Assembly (NCBI GenBank): GCA_002371615.1
Contig: DFGA01000043.1
Span: forward strand, 51,724 to 115,723
Length of the DNA: 64,000 bases
Direction: 5' to 3'
From: Lachnospiraceae bacterium UBA3762
GTDB taxonomy: Bacteria; Bacillota; Clostridia; Lachnospirales; Lachnospiraceae
The notes under the pieces were generated by a model, which saw nothing but the letters and a program-made list of their open reading frames with translations, was not told the origin of the DNA and did not search any database. Positions 27,709 through 36,459 of the stretch are shown here, one piece after another. Both the position numbers and the translations under genes were made by a program. Position 1 is the first letter of the stretch; every line of letters starts with the position of its first letter.

Positions 27709-27957
27709 CTAGCATTTCATCATTGTAGAGTTAAATCTGTCGGAAGTACCTGCACTTGCAGTTGACCTGGTCATGCTAACCGGCTTATGACATACGGGGC
27801 AGATGAGATTTTTCTTGTATCCGGTAACCTTGAACACTTCTCCGCATTCCGTGCATTTAACGTTGATCGTATCTTCTTCCTGCGTTCCGCCGCTAATATT
27901 TGAAAGAGTTTCCTCATCCAATGGTTTTGCGGGACTCTGATTGCTAAAACTAACCAT
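27709..27957 (-). CDS. Small zinc-ribbon protein with double-glycine leader-like N-terminus
   Basis: An 82-residue protein. The N-terminal 25 residues contain LDEETLSNISGG, which resembles the double-glycine leader of peptides exported or matured by C39-peptidase transporters (and of many RiPP precursors). The rest is a zinc ribbon, CTECGEVF then CPVCHKP, followed by a Ser/Thr-rich tail ending in Cys. A clear AAGGAG box precedes the ATG. It heads an operon with two large membrane proteins and a Sel1-like protein. No C39 peptidase or modification enzyme is in the neighbourhood, so peptide function is a hypothesis. Confidence 0.65.
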   Translation of the reverse strand: MVSFSNQSPAKPLDEETLSNISGGTQEEDTINVKCTECGEVFKVTGYKKNLICPVCHKPVSMTRSTASAGTSDRFNSTMMKC

Positions 27958-28049
27958 AAACAGACTCCTTTTCCGTAAAAAATAATATTACATATTTATT
28001 TTACCATATTTTGCGGTTCAATAGTTCTTCCATTTATTAAAATAATATG

Positions 28050-28063
28050 TTATGTTAACATAA
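28050..28063. promoter_or_regulatory. 14-bp perfect palindrome in divergent intergenic region
   Basis: TTATGTTAACATAA is fully self-complementary and lies 33 bases before the start of the secreted Ser-rich protein gene and about 90 bases before the zinc-ribbon gene. It is a candidate operator for a dimeric regulator. Confidence 0.4.
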
Positions 28064-28095
28064 TAGCATATTCTTTCATAGGAGGAAAGATTATT

Positions 28096-29133
28096 ATGAT
28101 TCGGAGTATTTTAGGAAAATGTACTGTGGCGATGATCGCGGCAGTGTTTGTATCGGTTGCCGGCGCACCTGAAGCTTTGGCAATGACACTGGACAAAACT
28201 TCCATAGTGTACACTACGGAATCGGATGAATACTATCATCTTTTTGATGACTGCAGCGATATTAAAAACCCGAAAGCGGCGGTTCTTGAAGAGGTCTTAT
28301 CAAAGAATATAAAAATGTGTCCTACGTGTGCTAAGAATATAGGACTGGATGTGAGCACGGCGCAGGGTCTTGTGGCCGATGATCTACCTTACGATACCAG
28401 TTCGGCTTCAAATACAAAATCGGAAAAATCGGCGGAAGATACCCAGTCGGATTCTGCATCAAAGTCTTCATCGAAATCCTCGGAGAATTCGTCATCGAAA
28501 TCTTCAGAGAATTCTTCATCGAAATCCTCAGAGAATTCGTCATCGAAAGATGAAACGAAGGATGCCGGAAATGAAACTTCCAAAACAACAGAATCGACGA
28601 CGAGCAGTAAATCAACGACGAGCAGTAAATCATCGGCGAGCAGTAGTAAATCAACGACAGGAAGTAAATCTTCGTCAAATGATCTAATGACCCAAAGACA
28701 GAGACGTAATAAGTTTATATCAAAAACAAATCCTAAAAGAGGGGAAAAGCCGCTTACCGTTCCGAGGCCTGCAAGCGCCGGATTTGAATATGCCGATTTC
28801 GCAAAGTTCAACTCATACAATTCGGAAAACAAACTTGGAGGAACCCCGGTCTATCTTCTCGGAACAATAATGGATATTCAGCCTGTCAAGCAGAACGGCT
28901 CGGAATATTCTCTTGCCGTAATGGTTAATGACTGTGACGGCTATCAGTGGTATATGAGATGCAAATGCGATAAGAGCAAGTACGATATGCTCAAAGCCGA
29001 ACTGCTTGGAAAAGCGGCGAATATATATGGTATTTATTCGGGATATTCCGGTGTTACAAACAGACCGATGCTTGATATCACTTCTGTCTTTGAGGTAGGC
29101 GGAAATGCTGTAAATATGGCATTGTACTGGTAA
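28096..29133 (+). CDS. Secreted Ser-rich protein with metal-site and OB-like domains
   Basis: A 345-residue exported protein with a signal peptide (residues 1-29, cleavage after ALA). A small Cys/His domain follows, containing YYHLFDDCSDI and CPTCAKNIG, which resembles the YHxxxC...CxxC Ada-type metal-binding module found in secreted Clostridia proteins. A linker of about 90 residues is made of repeated SSENSSSK units encoded by 24-base repeats (about 28467-28550). The C-terminal 110 residues look like an OB-type beta barrel. GGAGGAAAG precedes the ATG. Function is unknown; cell-surface or nucleic-acid contact is possible. Confidence 0.75.
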   Translation: MIRSILGKCTVAMIAAVFVSVAGAPEALAMTLDKTSIVYTTESDEYYHLFDDCSDIKNPKAAVLEEVLSKNIKMCPTCAKNIGLDVSTAQGLVADDLPYDTSSASNTKSEKSAEDTQSDSASKSSSKSSENSSSKSSENSSSKSSENSSSKDETKDAGNETSKTTESTTSSKSTTSSKSSASSSKSTTGSKSSSNDLMTQRQRRNKFISKTNPKRGEKPLTVPRPASAGFEYADFAKFNSYNSENKLGGTPVYLLGTIMDIQPVKQNGSEYSLAVMVNDCDGYQWYMRCKCDKSKYDMLKAELLGKAANIYGIYSGYSGVTNRPMLDITSVFEVGGNAVNMALYW

Positions 29134-29144
29134 GAATAATATTT

Positions 29145-30353
29145 ATGTTATATAAAAAAAGAGAAAACCCCAAATCATTGGCCCCGAATTATGACCTTAC
29201 GATCAAAGCGGCATTTACCGGATATATTGTGCAGGCAATTGTCAATAATTTCCTGCCGCTTCTGTTTGTCCGGATGCAGGCGGAGTTTGGGATCCCCCTG
29301 TCGCTTATCACGCTTCTTATCACTGTTAATTTTCTTATCCAGCTGCTGGTTGACCTGTTGTCGGCTCCTGTGATAGACAGGATCGGCTACAGAGCCTCAA
29401 TGATCATATCCAATTTGTGTGTGATCATCGGATTCATTCTGCTTACATACCTTCCGGGTGCATTAGAAAATCATTTTATCGGAATACTTATACCTGTATT
29501 TATTTATGCCATAGGCGGAGGATTACAGGAGGTGCTTGTCAGCCCAATAGTGGAGGCGTGTCCCACGAAGAACAAGGAAAGTGCGATGAGCCTTCTCCAT
29601 TCATTCTATTGCTGGGGACATATGGCGGTCGTATTACTGAGCACGGTTTTTTTCAGATTTGCGGGGATCGCAAACTGGAGAGTGCTTGCTGTCATCTGGA
29701 CTGTTGTTCCTCTTGCGGATCTGATAATGTTTACGTTTGTTCCGATAGCGGAATTTGAAAAATCATCGGATGAAGGATCAAACGGATGGAAGCAAATGAT
29801 CACTTCGGGGTTTTTCTGGATGGTTATGCTGATGATGCTCTGCGCAGGTGCGTCGGAGCAGGCGGTATCCCAGTGGGCTTCGGCCTTTGCCGAAAAAGGT
29901 CTTGGAGTAACAAAACAATTGGGAGACATACTGGGTCCTATGCTGTTTGCGCTGTGTATGGGAACTTCGAGGGCAATATACGGAGTCAGGGGCCATAAAC
30001 TTGACCTGAAAAAATATATGTATATATCTGTACTGTTATGTATTGCGGCCTATATCGTGATAATTGTTTCGGACAATCCGGTAATAACCCTGCTCTCCTG
30101 CGGACTTGTCGGCTTTTCGGTAGGAATATTCTGGCCCGGGACATTCAGCATGGCTTCTGCCGGTATGAAGGGTGGAACACTTATGTTTGCACTCCTTGCA
30201 CTTGCGGGGGATCTCGGTTGTTCTGCAGGTCCAGCCCTTGCGGGTGTTGTCATGTCTGTTTCCGGACAGGGTATGAATATCGGTATCGGTGCCGCAGTTA
30301 TCTTCCCTGTAGTAATGCTGCTTGGCTTACGGTTTATCAGAAGCAAAAATTGA
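29145..30353 (+). CDS. Major facilitator superfamily transporter
   Basis: A 402-residue membrane protein with twelve predicted helices. The motif region DRIGYRASMIIS between helices two and three matches the MFS loop signature. The layout (SFYCWGHMAVV, then SGFFWMVMLMMLCAGASEQAVSQWAS) is like MFS proteins of the sugar or FucP-like group, but the substrate cannot be told. It starts eleven bases behind the secreted Ser-rich gene and is followed after 14 bases by the transglutaminase-like gene. Confidence 0.88.
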   Translation: MLYKKRENPKSLAPNYDLTIKAAFTGYIVQAIVNNFLPLLFVRMQAEFGIPLSLITLLITVNFLIQLLVDLLSAPVIDRIGYRASMIISNLCVIIGFILLTYLPGALENHFIGILIPVFIYAIGGGLQEVLVSPIVEACPTKNKESAMSLLHSFYCWGHMAVVLLSTVFFRFAGIANWRVLAVIWTVVPLADLIMFTFVPIAEFEKSSDEGSNGWKQMITSGFFWMVMLMMLCAGASEQAVSQWASAFAEKGLGVTKQLGDILGPMLFALCMGTSRAIYGVRGHKLDLKKYMYISVLLCIAAYIVIIVSDNPVITLLSCGLVGFSVGIFWPGTFSMASAGMKGGTLMFALLALAGDLGCSAGPALAGVVMSVSGQGMNIGIGAAVIFPVVMLLGLRFIRSKN

Positions 30354-30367
30354 GACTTATATAAGAG

Positions 30368-31864
30368 ATGATTGTATTCGCGTGCAAAAACTGTAAATAT
30401 ACGGATCTGTCGGATGACACATCCGATTATATCTGTCCGCGCTGCGGCGGATCGATGACATCCCTCGGAGTTGATTCTGCTGCATGGAATGGTATGAGTC
30501 AGGAGCAGATGCAAGCAAGGGTTGATGGAGTTTACGAGCCTTCACTGACCGAAACGGTCGATACAGACGCTGCTGCTGAAACCGACGAAATCCCTCCGGT
30601 TTCCCCTGATTTTGCTCCGGATCATGCGTCCGTAAGGAAGCCGGATCGTATGAAGGAATCCACATCGTCCGATAAGCCGCACCGGCCGGTCAGACCCGGA
30701 TTCATAATTGCCGCTGCAGCGGCACTTTTCGTCCTTGCCTCCTTTGTGATGTGGAATAATATAAGGGGGTTGATTAAAAGTACTGATATATACTTTACGG
30801 AACCTGACGAACAGGTCCGGGAGATCCCGGAGCCGGAAGATGTTTCAAAAAAGTCGGAGGCTTCGGACTATGACCTTACGGACTGCCTGTATTACAGTAC
30901 CATGATTGACGAAGAAAGAGTTATTTACACGGCACTCTATGACCTTGTAATGCACAAGGATGAGCCGGGGTACGTTCGTGAAGTAACTATGGAGGAATAT
31001 GAGTTTGCGAAGATAAAGGACAATTTCAAATTCATCTACATGGCAATGCTTGAAGATCATCCGGAATTCTTTTATCTGCAGTCGGACTCTGTCAGATATC
31101 CCGAAGTAGAGGAATACAGCAATAATTTTACCACCCATATTAAGCTTTTGTTAACGCCGGGACGTGAAAATGAGAACGAGATGATCGCAAAATTTGAACG
31201 TGCTGCCAATGATTTTATGAAAGATATAGACCTTAACGGGACTGAAGCGGAGATTGAACTTCAGATACATGACAAACTTATAGATTATGTTTCATATGAC
31301 CGAGATATACTGAATAAGATGATAGTTGAAGATCTTGCTCATACGGCATACGGGGCGCTTGTTGAGGATAGCCGCGGGCTTCGCCGCAAAGCGGTTTGTG
31401 ACGGATATGCTCATGCGTTTCAGTACCTGCTGTCAAAAGCGGGAATACAGTCTGCGGTTATTGTCGGTAAGGCAGATTTCGGAGGCACGGATCCTCTTGA
31501 TGAAGTTTATCACGCATGGAATATCGTAAAGCTGGACGGACAGTGGTACGAGACGGATTGCTGCTGGGATGATTTTGAACTGCAGAAATCGATAAGGGAT
31601 GTTTATGTGTTAAAGGAAATCGAAAAAAATAAGGAAAAGTATTATCTTACAACACATCACTGGTATAACAGGACCACTTCACAAATGAAGAATCTTGCGG
31701 CATCCGAACGCACACGGTTTTTCATTGCGGGATACGAATCATTTAATATTATTGAAGACAGTTCGCATATCAGGGGAATGAATCCGCAAAGCGAGGATTT
31801 TGAGCTGTACGAGTATTTGGATGCACATCTTCCGGAAGCGTTCGGAACCGAATATGGGCTGTAA
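30368..31864 (+). CDS. Zinc-ribbon, membrane-anchored transglutaminase-like protein
   Basis: A 498-residue protein. The N-terminus is a zinc ribbon (CKNCKY, then CPRCGG) on the cytoplasmic side, then a disordered region, one membrane helix (FIIAAAAALFVLASFVMW, near 112-130) and an extracytoplasmic part. The transglutaminase-like fold holds the triad C344 (AVCDGYAHAF), H382 (YHAWNIV) and D397 (ETDCCWD). Such proteins act as proteases or crosslinkers at the cell surface; the substrate is unknown. It belongs with the secreted Ser-rich protein and the MFS gene in one run of plus-strand genes. Confidence 0.85.
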   Translation: MIVFACKNCKYTDLSDDTSDYICPRCGGSMTSLGVDSAAWNGMSQEQMQARVDGVYEPSLTETVDTDAAAETDEIPPVSPDFAPDHASVRKPDRMKESTSSDKPHRPVRPGFIIAAAAALFVLASFVMWNNIRGLIKSTDIYFTEPDEQVREIPEPEDVSKKSEASDYDLTDCLYYSTMIDEERVIYTALYDLVMHKDEPGYVREVTMEEYEFAKIKDNFKFIYMAMLEDHPEFFYLQSDSVRYPEVEEYSNNFTTHIKLLLTPGRENENEMIAKFERAANDFMKDIDLNGTEAEIELQIHDKLIDYVSYDRDILNKMIVEDLAHTAYGALVEDSRGLRRKAVCDGYAHAFQYLLSKAGIQSAVIVGKADFGGTDPLDEVYHAWNIVKLDGQWYETDCCWDDFELQKSIRDVYVLKEIEKNKEKYYLTTHHWYNRTTSQMKNLAASERTRFFIAGYESFNIIEDSSHIRGMNPQSEDFELYEYLDAHLPEAFGTEYGL

Positions 31865-31896
31865 GAATAGAAAGATCATAAACAAGGGGTAACGGT

Positions 31897-32886
31897 ATGC
31901 CAAAGGGTGCCAATCAAAAATTAAAACTGTATTATCTTCTTCGCATAATGACCGAAAAAACGGATGATGATCATTCGCTTACGATGCCGCAGATCCGTGA
32001 ACAGCTCGAATTATACGGTGTAACTGCCGATCGTAAGAGTCTGTATCATGATCTCGAAGCGCTTCGGGTACTCGGAGTGGATGTCATAGGGGAAAAAGTA
32101 GGAAAGTATTTCAAATATCATGTCGGCAGCAAGAAGTTTGATATAGCGGAACTTAAGCTTCTCGTGGACGCTATTCAGTCATCGAAATTCATTACCGAAA
32201 GAAAATCAAACGACCTTATAAAAAAGATCACAAGTCTTGCAAGTGATTATGAGGCAACCCAGTTAAAACGTCAGGTTGTTGTCAGGGGACGCGTTAAAAC
32301 GATGAATGAGAGCATTTACTATATCGTTGATGACATCCAGCGTGCCATTACACAAAACTGCATGATAACTTTTGATTACATGAGATGGAATCTCGACAAG
32401 GAGATGGAAAAAAGGCGGATCGGACTATATACGGTGAGTCCGTGGGCCCTTACGTGGGATGACGAGAATTATTACATGATAGCTTATGATGAAAATGATG
32501 ATATCATTAAGCATTTTCGTGTAGATAAAATGAAGAATATAAGTATTCTGGATGAAAAACGTGCCGGAAAGGAAAAGTTTAAAGAGTTTGATCTCGCAAA
32601 ATATTCCAAGATGAGTTTCGGAATGTTTGCGGGAAGCCCCACAAAAGTCAAACTTGAATTTAAAAATGAACTGGTCGGAGTATTAATTGACCGGTTCGGG
32701 AAAGACATTCCGGTTGAAAGATCCGGACAGGAAGGGTGGTCCCTGACAAGCGTTGAAGTTGCCCTGTCCGATCAGTTTTTCGGATGGATCTTTGCGCTCG
32801 GAAAAGATATTAAGATTATAGGACCTAAGGAAGTAGCCGATCGTTTTAGGGATGAACTTGAAGGACTCGGCAGGCTTTATTCCTGA
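31897..32886 (+). CDS. WYL-domain transcriptional regulator
   Basis: A 329-residue regulator with an N-terminal winged helix (residues 1-75, with the recognition element DRKSLYHDLEALRVLGV) and a WYL domain (YTVSPWALTWDDENYYMIAYDE, near 170-195) followed by the WCX C-terminal domain. WYL proteins bind ligands or nucleic acid and control defence or stress genes. An AAGGGG box lies before the ATG. Its stop overlaps by ten bases the stop of the converging metallopeptidase gene. Confidence 0.9.
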   Translation: MPKGANQKLKLYYLLRIMTEKTDDDHSLTMPQIREQLELYGVTADRKSLYHDLEALRVLGVDVIGEKVGKYFKYHVGSKKFDIAELKLLVDAIQSSKFITERKSNDLIKKITSLASDYEATQLKRQVVVRGRVKTMNESIYYIVDDIQRAITQNCMITFDYMRWNLDKEMEKRRIGLYTVSPWALTWDDENYYMIAYDENDDIIKHFRVDKMKNISILDEKRAGKEKFKEFDLAKYSKMSFGMFAGSPTKVKLEFKNELVGVLIDRFGKDIPVERSGQEGWSLTSVEVALSDQFFGWIFALGKDIKIIGPKEVADRFRDELEGLGRLYS

Positions 32887-33446
32887 CCTTTGTCCAAAGC
32901 CTCCATGTACAGGGCCCCTTCATTTCTCAGCCACTTCCTGCGGGCTTTATAGTCCGGTATGATTTTTGAGACACAGCCCCAGAAAGCGGGAGAGTGATCC
33001 ATATGAAGACGGTGGCACAATTCGTGAACGATTACGTAATCCCTTATATGCTCGGGAACAGCCATAAGCAGGCAGTTAAATGACAGATTTCCTTTTGCGC
33101 TGCAGCTCCCCCACAGAGTCTTCTGGCTTCTTATAGTGATGCGTCCGTAAGATACACCAAGCATATCGGCATAGTGTGCGACTCTTCCCGGAATTACATA
33201 TTTGGCTTCAAGCTTTAGCCGATCAAGTTCATTTTTGTTTATTGGATCGATTTTCTCACGCTTAGCTCTTTTGTTCGCGGCTTTGGTCAGATGGTTATCG
33301 ATCCATTTTCTGTTTTTTTCTACAAATCTGTCTATCTCATACAGGGGCATCCATTTGGGAGCTCTGACAAGCACGGTAAGATCCTTTGTGATTTCAACGC
33401 TTACAGTCCTTCTCTTACTTCGTATCAGTTCATAATCCCGATTCAT
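32877..33446 (-). CDS. YgjP/DUF45-type zinc metallopeptidase
   Basis: A 189-residue cytoplasmic protein of the M48-like YgjP family (DUF45). The conserved LWGSCSAKGNLSFN segment is followed by the metal motif HELCHRLHMDHSPAFW, with two His and Glu of HExxH and the third ligand downstream. The biological substrate is not known. Its ATG overlaps the rsgI stop by four bases, so it is the last gene of the sigI operon; the coupling is unusual and may be incidental. Confidence 0.85.
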   Translation of the reverse strand: MNRDYELIRSKRRTVSVEITKDLTVLVRAPKWMPLYEIDRFVEKNRKWIDNHLTKAANKRAKREKIDPINKNELDRLKLEAKYVIPGRVAHYADMLGVSYGRITIRSQKTLWGSCSAKGNLSFNCLLMAVPEHIRDYVIVHELCHRLHMDHSPAFWGCVSKIIPDYKARRKWLRNEGALYMEALDKGQE

Positions 33447-34567
33447 CTTATATTGCCCTCCGGCCTCATTCCGGGTCCTTCGGGTAACTGCTGAGGCTGA
33501 CCGTTTTCCGGTGCGTGTCCGGGCTGAATGTTTTCGGGAGTATTCTGTGGCAACTCTTCTTTGGGCGGTTGTTGGAGCTGAACATCCGGAGTTTTCTGAG
33601 GCATATTTTCCGGAGACTGTTGAGGTTGATTTTCCGCCGGTTGCTGAGGCATATCTTCCTGCGGTTGCTTAGGCTGATCCTCCGCCGGTTGTTGGGGCAT
33701 ATCTTCCTGCGGTTGCTTTGGCTGATCCTCCGTCATTTCCCGGGGCACGTTTTGGGGCATCTGTTGAGGCATATCTTCCTCTTCTTGCGTCTGCAGGGAC
33801 TGGCCGGATTCGGGCGTGGTTGGATCGGTGTTTATGTGCATTTTACTGTTTTCACGGAGCCTGTCATATTCGTTAACTATGTCGCGGACACTGCGCCTGT
33901 TCCATTCTCCGCGGTCTATTTCTTCCCCGGATAATCCTTCGAGCCGGTCGACCATCATTTTCTTGCCGGGTGAGACTCCCTGGCTGTGGGCTTCGGATAT
34001 CTCGGCATCCGTGACTTTGAACGATATTGGTTCAACATTCTGGCGCTGCCCGACATTGTCCTCAAGGCTTGTCAGGAGAGTGTCTGTATGTGCATCCTCC
34101 TTTGTATTGGCGGCAAGCACCACATAGTTTCCGTCTTCGTCCGAAAAATAGCCTTCGGCATCAATCTGTTCGATAGTATCTTCTATAGCGGTTTCAATAT
34201 TTGAGTTGATAAGTCTTTTTGTGTCAAGTCCCAAGAGGATGTCATCCCCGTCGTCATTTATTCCGGTTACATCCAGAACACGGTCAAAACGGTTTATTGT
34301 ATATTCAATGGAGGGGTTCACATCCAGACTGACGGTTCCGTAGGGAGTGTAGTACGTGTATCCACCGATGCCGCCTGTTATGACAATAGCGGCAGCAGCA
34401 GCGGCAATAATACCGGTAATACGCTTCATTGAAGACCGGTTTTTTCTTCTGTGCAGTATTATTTCCTGCCCGATATCATAGCCGTTGTTCCTTATTCCGA
34501 TGATATCGCCGCCTTCCGTCATTACGGTGGCTTCATTTTCATCTATATCGAGTATTACCGCCTTCAT
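33443..34567 (-). CDS. rsgI: RsgI-type anti-sigma factor
   Basis: A 374-residue membrane protein. The N-terminal 45 residues form the RsgI_N domain that binds sigma-I (AVILDIDENEATVMTEGG). One membrane helix (GIIAAAAAAIVITGGIGGY, near 52-72) is followed by the periplasmic VSLDVNPSIEYTINRFDRVL domain, in which the NPS segment is typical of self-cleaving RsgI. The C-terminal 140 residues are a Pro/Gln/Glu-rich tail with repeated PQQPAEDQPKQPQEDM, encoded by 48-base DNA repeats. The tail replaces the carbohydrate-binding modules of cellulolytic Clostridia and may span or sense the wall. It overlaps sigI by one base. Confidence 0.9.
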   Translation of the reverse strand: MKAVILDIDENEATVMTEGGDIIGIRNNGYDIGQEIILHRRKNRSSMKRITGIIAAAAAAIVITGGIGGYTYYTPYGTVSLDVNPSIEYTINRFDRVLDVTGINDDGDDILLGLDTKRLINSNIETAIEDTIEQIDAEGYFSDEDGNYVVLAANTKEDAHTDTLLTSLEDNVGQRQNVEPISFKVTDAEISEAHSQGVSPGKKMMVDRLEGLSGEEIDRGEWNRRSVRDIVNEYDRLRENSKMHINTDPTTPESGQSLQTQEEEDMPQQMPQNVPREMTEDQPKQPQEDMPQQPAEDQPKQPQEDMPQQPAENQPQQSPENMPQKTPDVQLQQPPKEELPQNTPENIQPGHAPENGQPQQLPEGPGMRPEGNIR

Positions 34568-35289
34568 CAGCCTGATCCCTCCTTTCTTACGTATTTTAAA
34601 TAATCTGCGAGCAGGGGATATTCCCCGTTTAATATGATGACCGCCATTATTATGTATCGCCGGTAGCGGTCGAGTATTTTTTTGTTTACTCCGGTCTTAT
34701 CGGTTATTTCCTTTATCGGAAGTCTGCAGTATTCAATGACATTTTCAAGTGTTTCATCGTTGTCGAGAATAAACGATATTGCTCTTGCACACGCTGTTTT
34801 GGTCTTTCCGGCTTTGGGAGAAGCATCTTTTAGATCACGGAATGTAAACCCGTATTTTTTTAGGCGCTCGTTTACATCAAGTATTTCAGACCGAAGATCC
34901 GCAGTCCGATCGGTTTTTTCGGATACTTCACTGCTGTCACGGTACAGGGCACCAAGGAGTTCACTGTTTGAGGAGTAGTCGCCTTCACCGGTCAGCATTT
35001 CATCACTGACAGGCATTTCGTTTGCATGACGTTTTTCGTTTCGATAGTAATCTATCAAAGCTCTTTTTATAACTACGGAAGAATAGGGTACAAAATCACC
35101 CGCATCTTCCGAATAACTGTCTATTGCCTTATTAAAAGCGTAGAGCGCAACAGACCATTCGTCATCACTTCTTGAAATAAACTTATTGCATGCCCTTGAA
35201 GCGATTCGTAAAATGGTCTGTTCGCTGTCGCGTATGAAATTTTCCCGAAGCCGCAGATCATCCTTTGCGGCGACTGCTTTTTTATTCAT
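34567..35289 (-). CDS. sigI: RNA polymerase sigma-I factor
   Basis: A 240-residue sigma-70-family factor of the SigI type. The region-2 core is recognised in ISRSDDEWSVALYAFNKAI and GDFVPYSSVVIKRALIDYYR, and a C-terminal helix-turn-helix region in ITDKTGVNKKILDRYRRYI. SigI controls heat-shock and envelope or polysaccharide genes and usually drives its own operon. The gene lies twelve bases behind a secreted repeat-protein gene and is followed by its anti-sigma factor, with TGATG coupling. No strong ribosome site precedes the ATG. Confidence 0.92.
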   Translation of the reverse strand: MNKKAVAAKDDLRLRENFIRDSEQTILRIASRACNKFISRSDDEWSVALYAFNKAIDSYSEDAGDFVPYSSVVIKRALIDYYRNEKRHANEMPVSDEMLTGEGDYSSNSELLGALYRDSSEVSEKTDRTADLRSEILDVNERLKKYGFTFRDLKDASPKAGKTKTACARAISFILDNDETLENVIEYCRLPIKEITDKTGVNKKILDRYRRYIIMAVIILNGEYPLLADYLKYVRKEGSG

Positions 35290-35301
35290 ACGCTCATTTT
35301 A

Positions 35302-36150
35302 TCATAAAAATAATGATCTGAACCAGTTCGCTATTTTTGAGATGACCCCGTTACTGTTTTCCTGCTGTGATTCTCCGCTTTGCCGTGTTGTCGGGTTCTG
35401 CTGTGCGCCTTGTGTGTTCTGAAAAGACTCACGCCTTTCATTTTTCTCAGGTATTTCAGATATTTCGGATTCAGTCAGCTCAGGCTTGGTCTCTTCTGAT
35501 AATTCCGCAGTTTCTCCTTCGGGTTTTGCGGGCTTTGTGTCAATACCCGCTTCCTCAAGTGCATCAAATAATGCCCTCATGGCAGTCATCTCAGCTTCGC
35601 GGTATGAGTCGATATCCTCATCCTCACTCTCTATTGCTGAATCAAGTGCCGACTTTGCATCCTCGTATGCGCTAAGGAGTTCTGTAAGACTCTCTTTTGT
35701 ATCATCGTCTTCGAGAGCATCAATTGATTCCGAAATCGCTTCGGTATCTATGCCTTTTCCGCCCTTCATTTCCGGCATTTTTCCTTCCTCTCCCTCCGGC
35801 AGTTCAGGTCTTTCACCTTCCGGCATTTCTCCCTCGGGCAATTCGCCTTCGGGTAATTCGGGAACTTCTCCTTCCGGTAACTCCGGCCGCTCTCCCTCGG
35901 CAAATTCCGGCATCTCGCCTTCAGGCATTTCCGGTCTTTCTCCTTGAGGAGGCTCCGGCATCTCACCATCGGGACGCTGCATTTCCTGCATCATACCGCC
36001 GCTCTGGGGACCGCCGCCGAATCCCTGACCTCCCTGAGGGCCTCCGCCGAATCCGCCGGGTGCAGCCATTACAGCCTGTGCCATGAGAATTGAGAGTGCT
36101 CCTGTAATTGCGAGCGTTGTGATCTTCTTTGAAGTGTTCTTTTTAAACAT
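35302..36150 (-). CDS. Secreted low-complexity protein with PEGE-type repeats
   Basis: A 282-residue exported protein with a signal peptide (MFKKNTSKKITTLAITGALSI..., cleavage near MAA), a Gly-rich segment (PGGFGGGPQGGQGFGGG), about twenty short repeats of the PEGEMPE/LPEGE type, an acidic helical region of about 70 residues and a polar tail ending in a hydrophobic helix (WFRSLFL). The start at 36150 has a perfect GGAGG box. Acidic, Pro-rich and Gly-rich composition suggests a surface or matrix protein. Being first in the sigI-rsgI operon suggests a link to envelope stress. Confidence 0.7.
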   Translation of the reverse strand: MFKKNTSKKITTLAITGALSILMAQAVMAAPGGFGGGPQGGQGFGGGPQSGGMMQEMQRPDGEMPEPPQGERPEMPEGEMPEFAEGERPELPEGEVPELPEGELPEGEMPEGERPELPEGEEGKMPEMKGGKGIDTEAISESIDALEDDDTKESLTELLSAYEDAKSALDSAIESEDEDIDSYREAEMTAMRALFDALEEAGIDTKPAKPEGETAELSEETKPELTESEISEIPEKNERRESFQNTQGAQQNPTTRQSGESQQENSNGVISKIANWFRSLFL

Positions 36151-36182
36151 ATTATTTTCCTCCGTTCTGTATGTTTTTTTGC

Positions 36183-36213
36183 GGGGCTTCATCTCTTTTT
36201 GAGATTCGCCCCT
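36183..36213 (-). promoter_or_regulatory. Hairpin in the leader of the secreted repeat-protein gene
   Basis: Read on the minus strand, GGGGC...ATCTC pairs with GAGAT...GCCCC, forming a two-part stem about 40 bases before the GGAGG of the secreted protein gene. It has no T run, so it may be a 5' stability or control element. Confidence 0.4.
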
Positions 36214-36289
36214 CTGATACATAATACGGAGGCTATGAGTAAAAAAATGGGGTCGGGATTAATTAAATTTGAAAAGAAGATCATGAAAT

Positions 36290-36448
36290 TTATGATTGCT
36301 CAGTTTCTTTCTCATATCTTTTTATGGCCTGACGGATAAGATAGAGAACTTCGCCATTTATAGAACGTCCTTCATACTCTGCAAGGCTTTTCAGTTTTTC
36401 ATGGGTTTCCGAATCAATCCGGATTCCCAGATGTTTGTCTTTTTCCAT
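36290..36448 (-). CDS. Ribbon-helix-helix (Arc-type) DNA-binding protein
   Basis: A 52-residue protein with the ribbon-helix-helix pattern: HLGIRIDSETHEKLKSLAE, then GRSINGEVLYLIRQAIKRY. Such proteins are small dimeric repressors, often antitoxins or plasmid/mobile element regulators. ATG 36448 has GGAGAG at a distance of seven bases. No toxin partner is adjacent; the recombinase gene lies on the other strand. Its leader contains two strong hairpins that could be the operator. Confidence 0.8.
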   Translation of the reverse strand: MEKDKHLGIRIDSETHEKLKSLAEYEGRSINGEVLYLIRQAIKRYEKETEQS

Positions 36449-36459
36449 ACTTTCACTCT

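Noticed and set aside
28389..28832. Antisense frame over the Ser-rich linker
   Set aside because: Its low-complexity Asp/Leu/Val sequence is just the complement of the TCA/TCG-rich repeats of the secreted protein.
35486..35947. Plus-strand Ser/Pro-rich frame opposite the PEGE-repeat protein
   Set aside because: It is the complement of the repeat-coding sequence; the minus-strand gene has a signal peptide and a perfect ribosome site.
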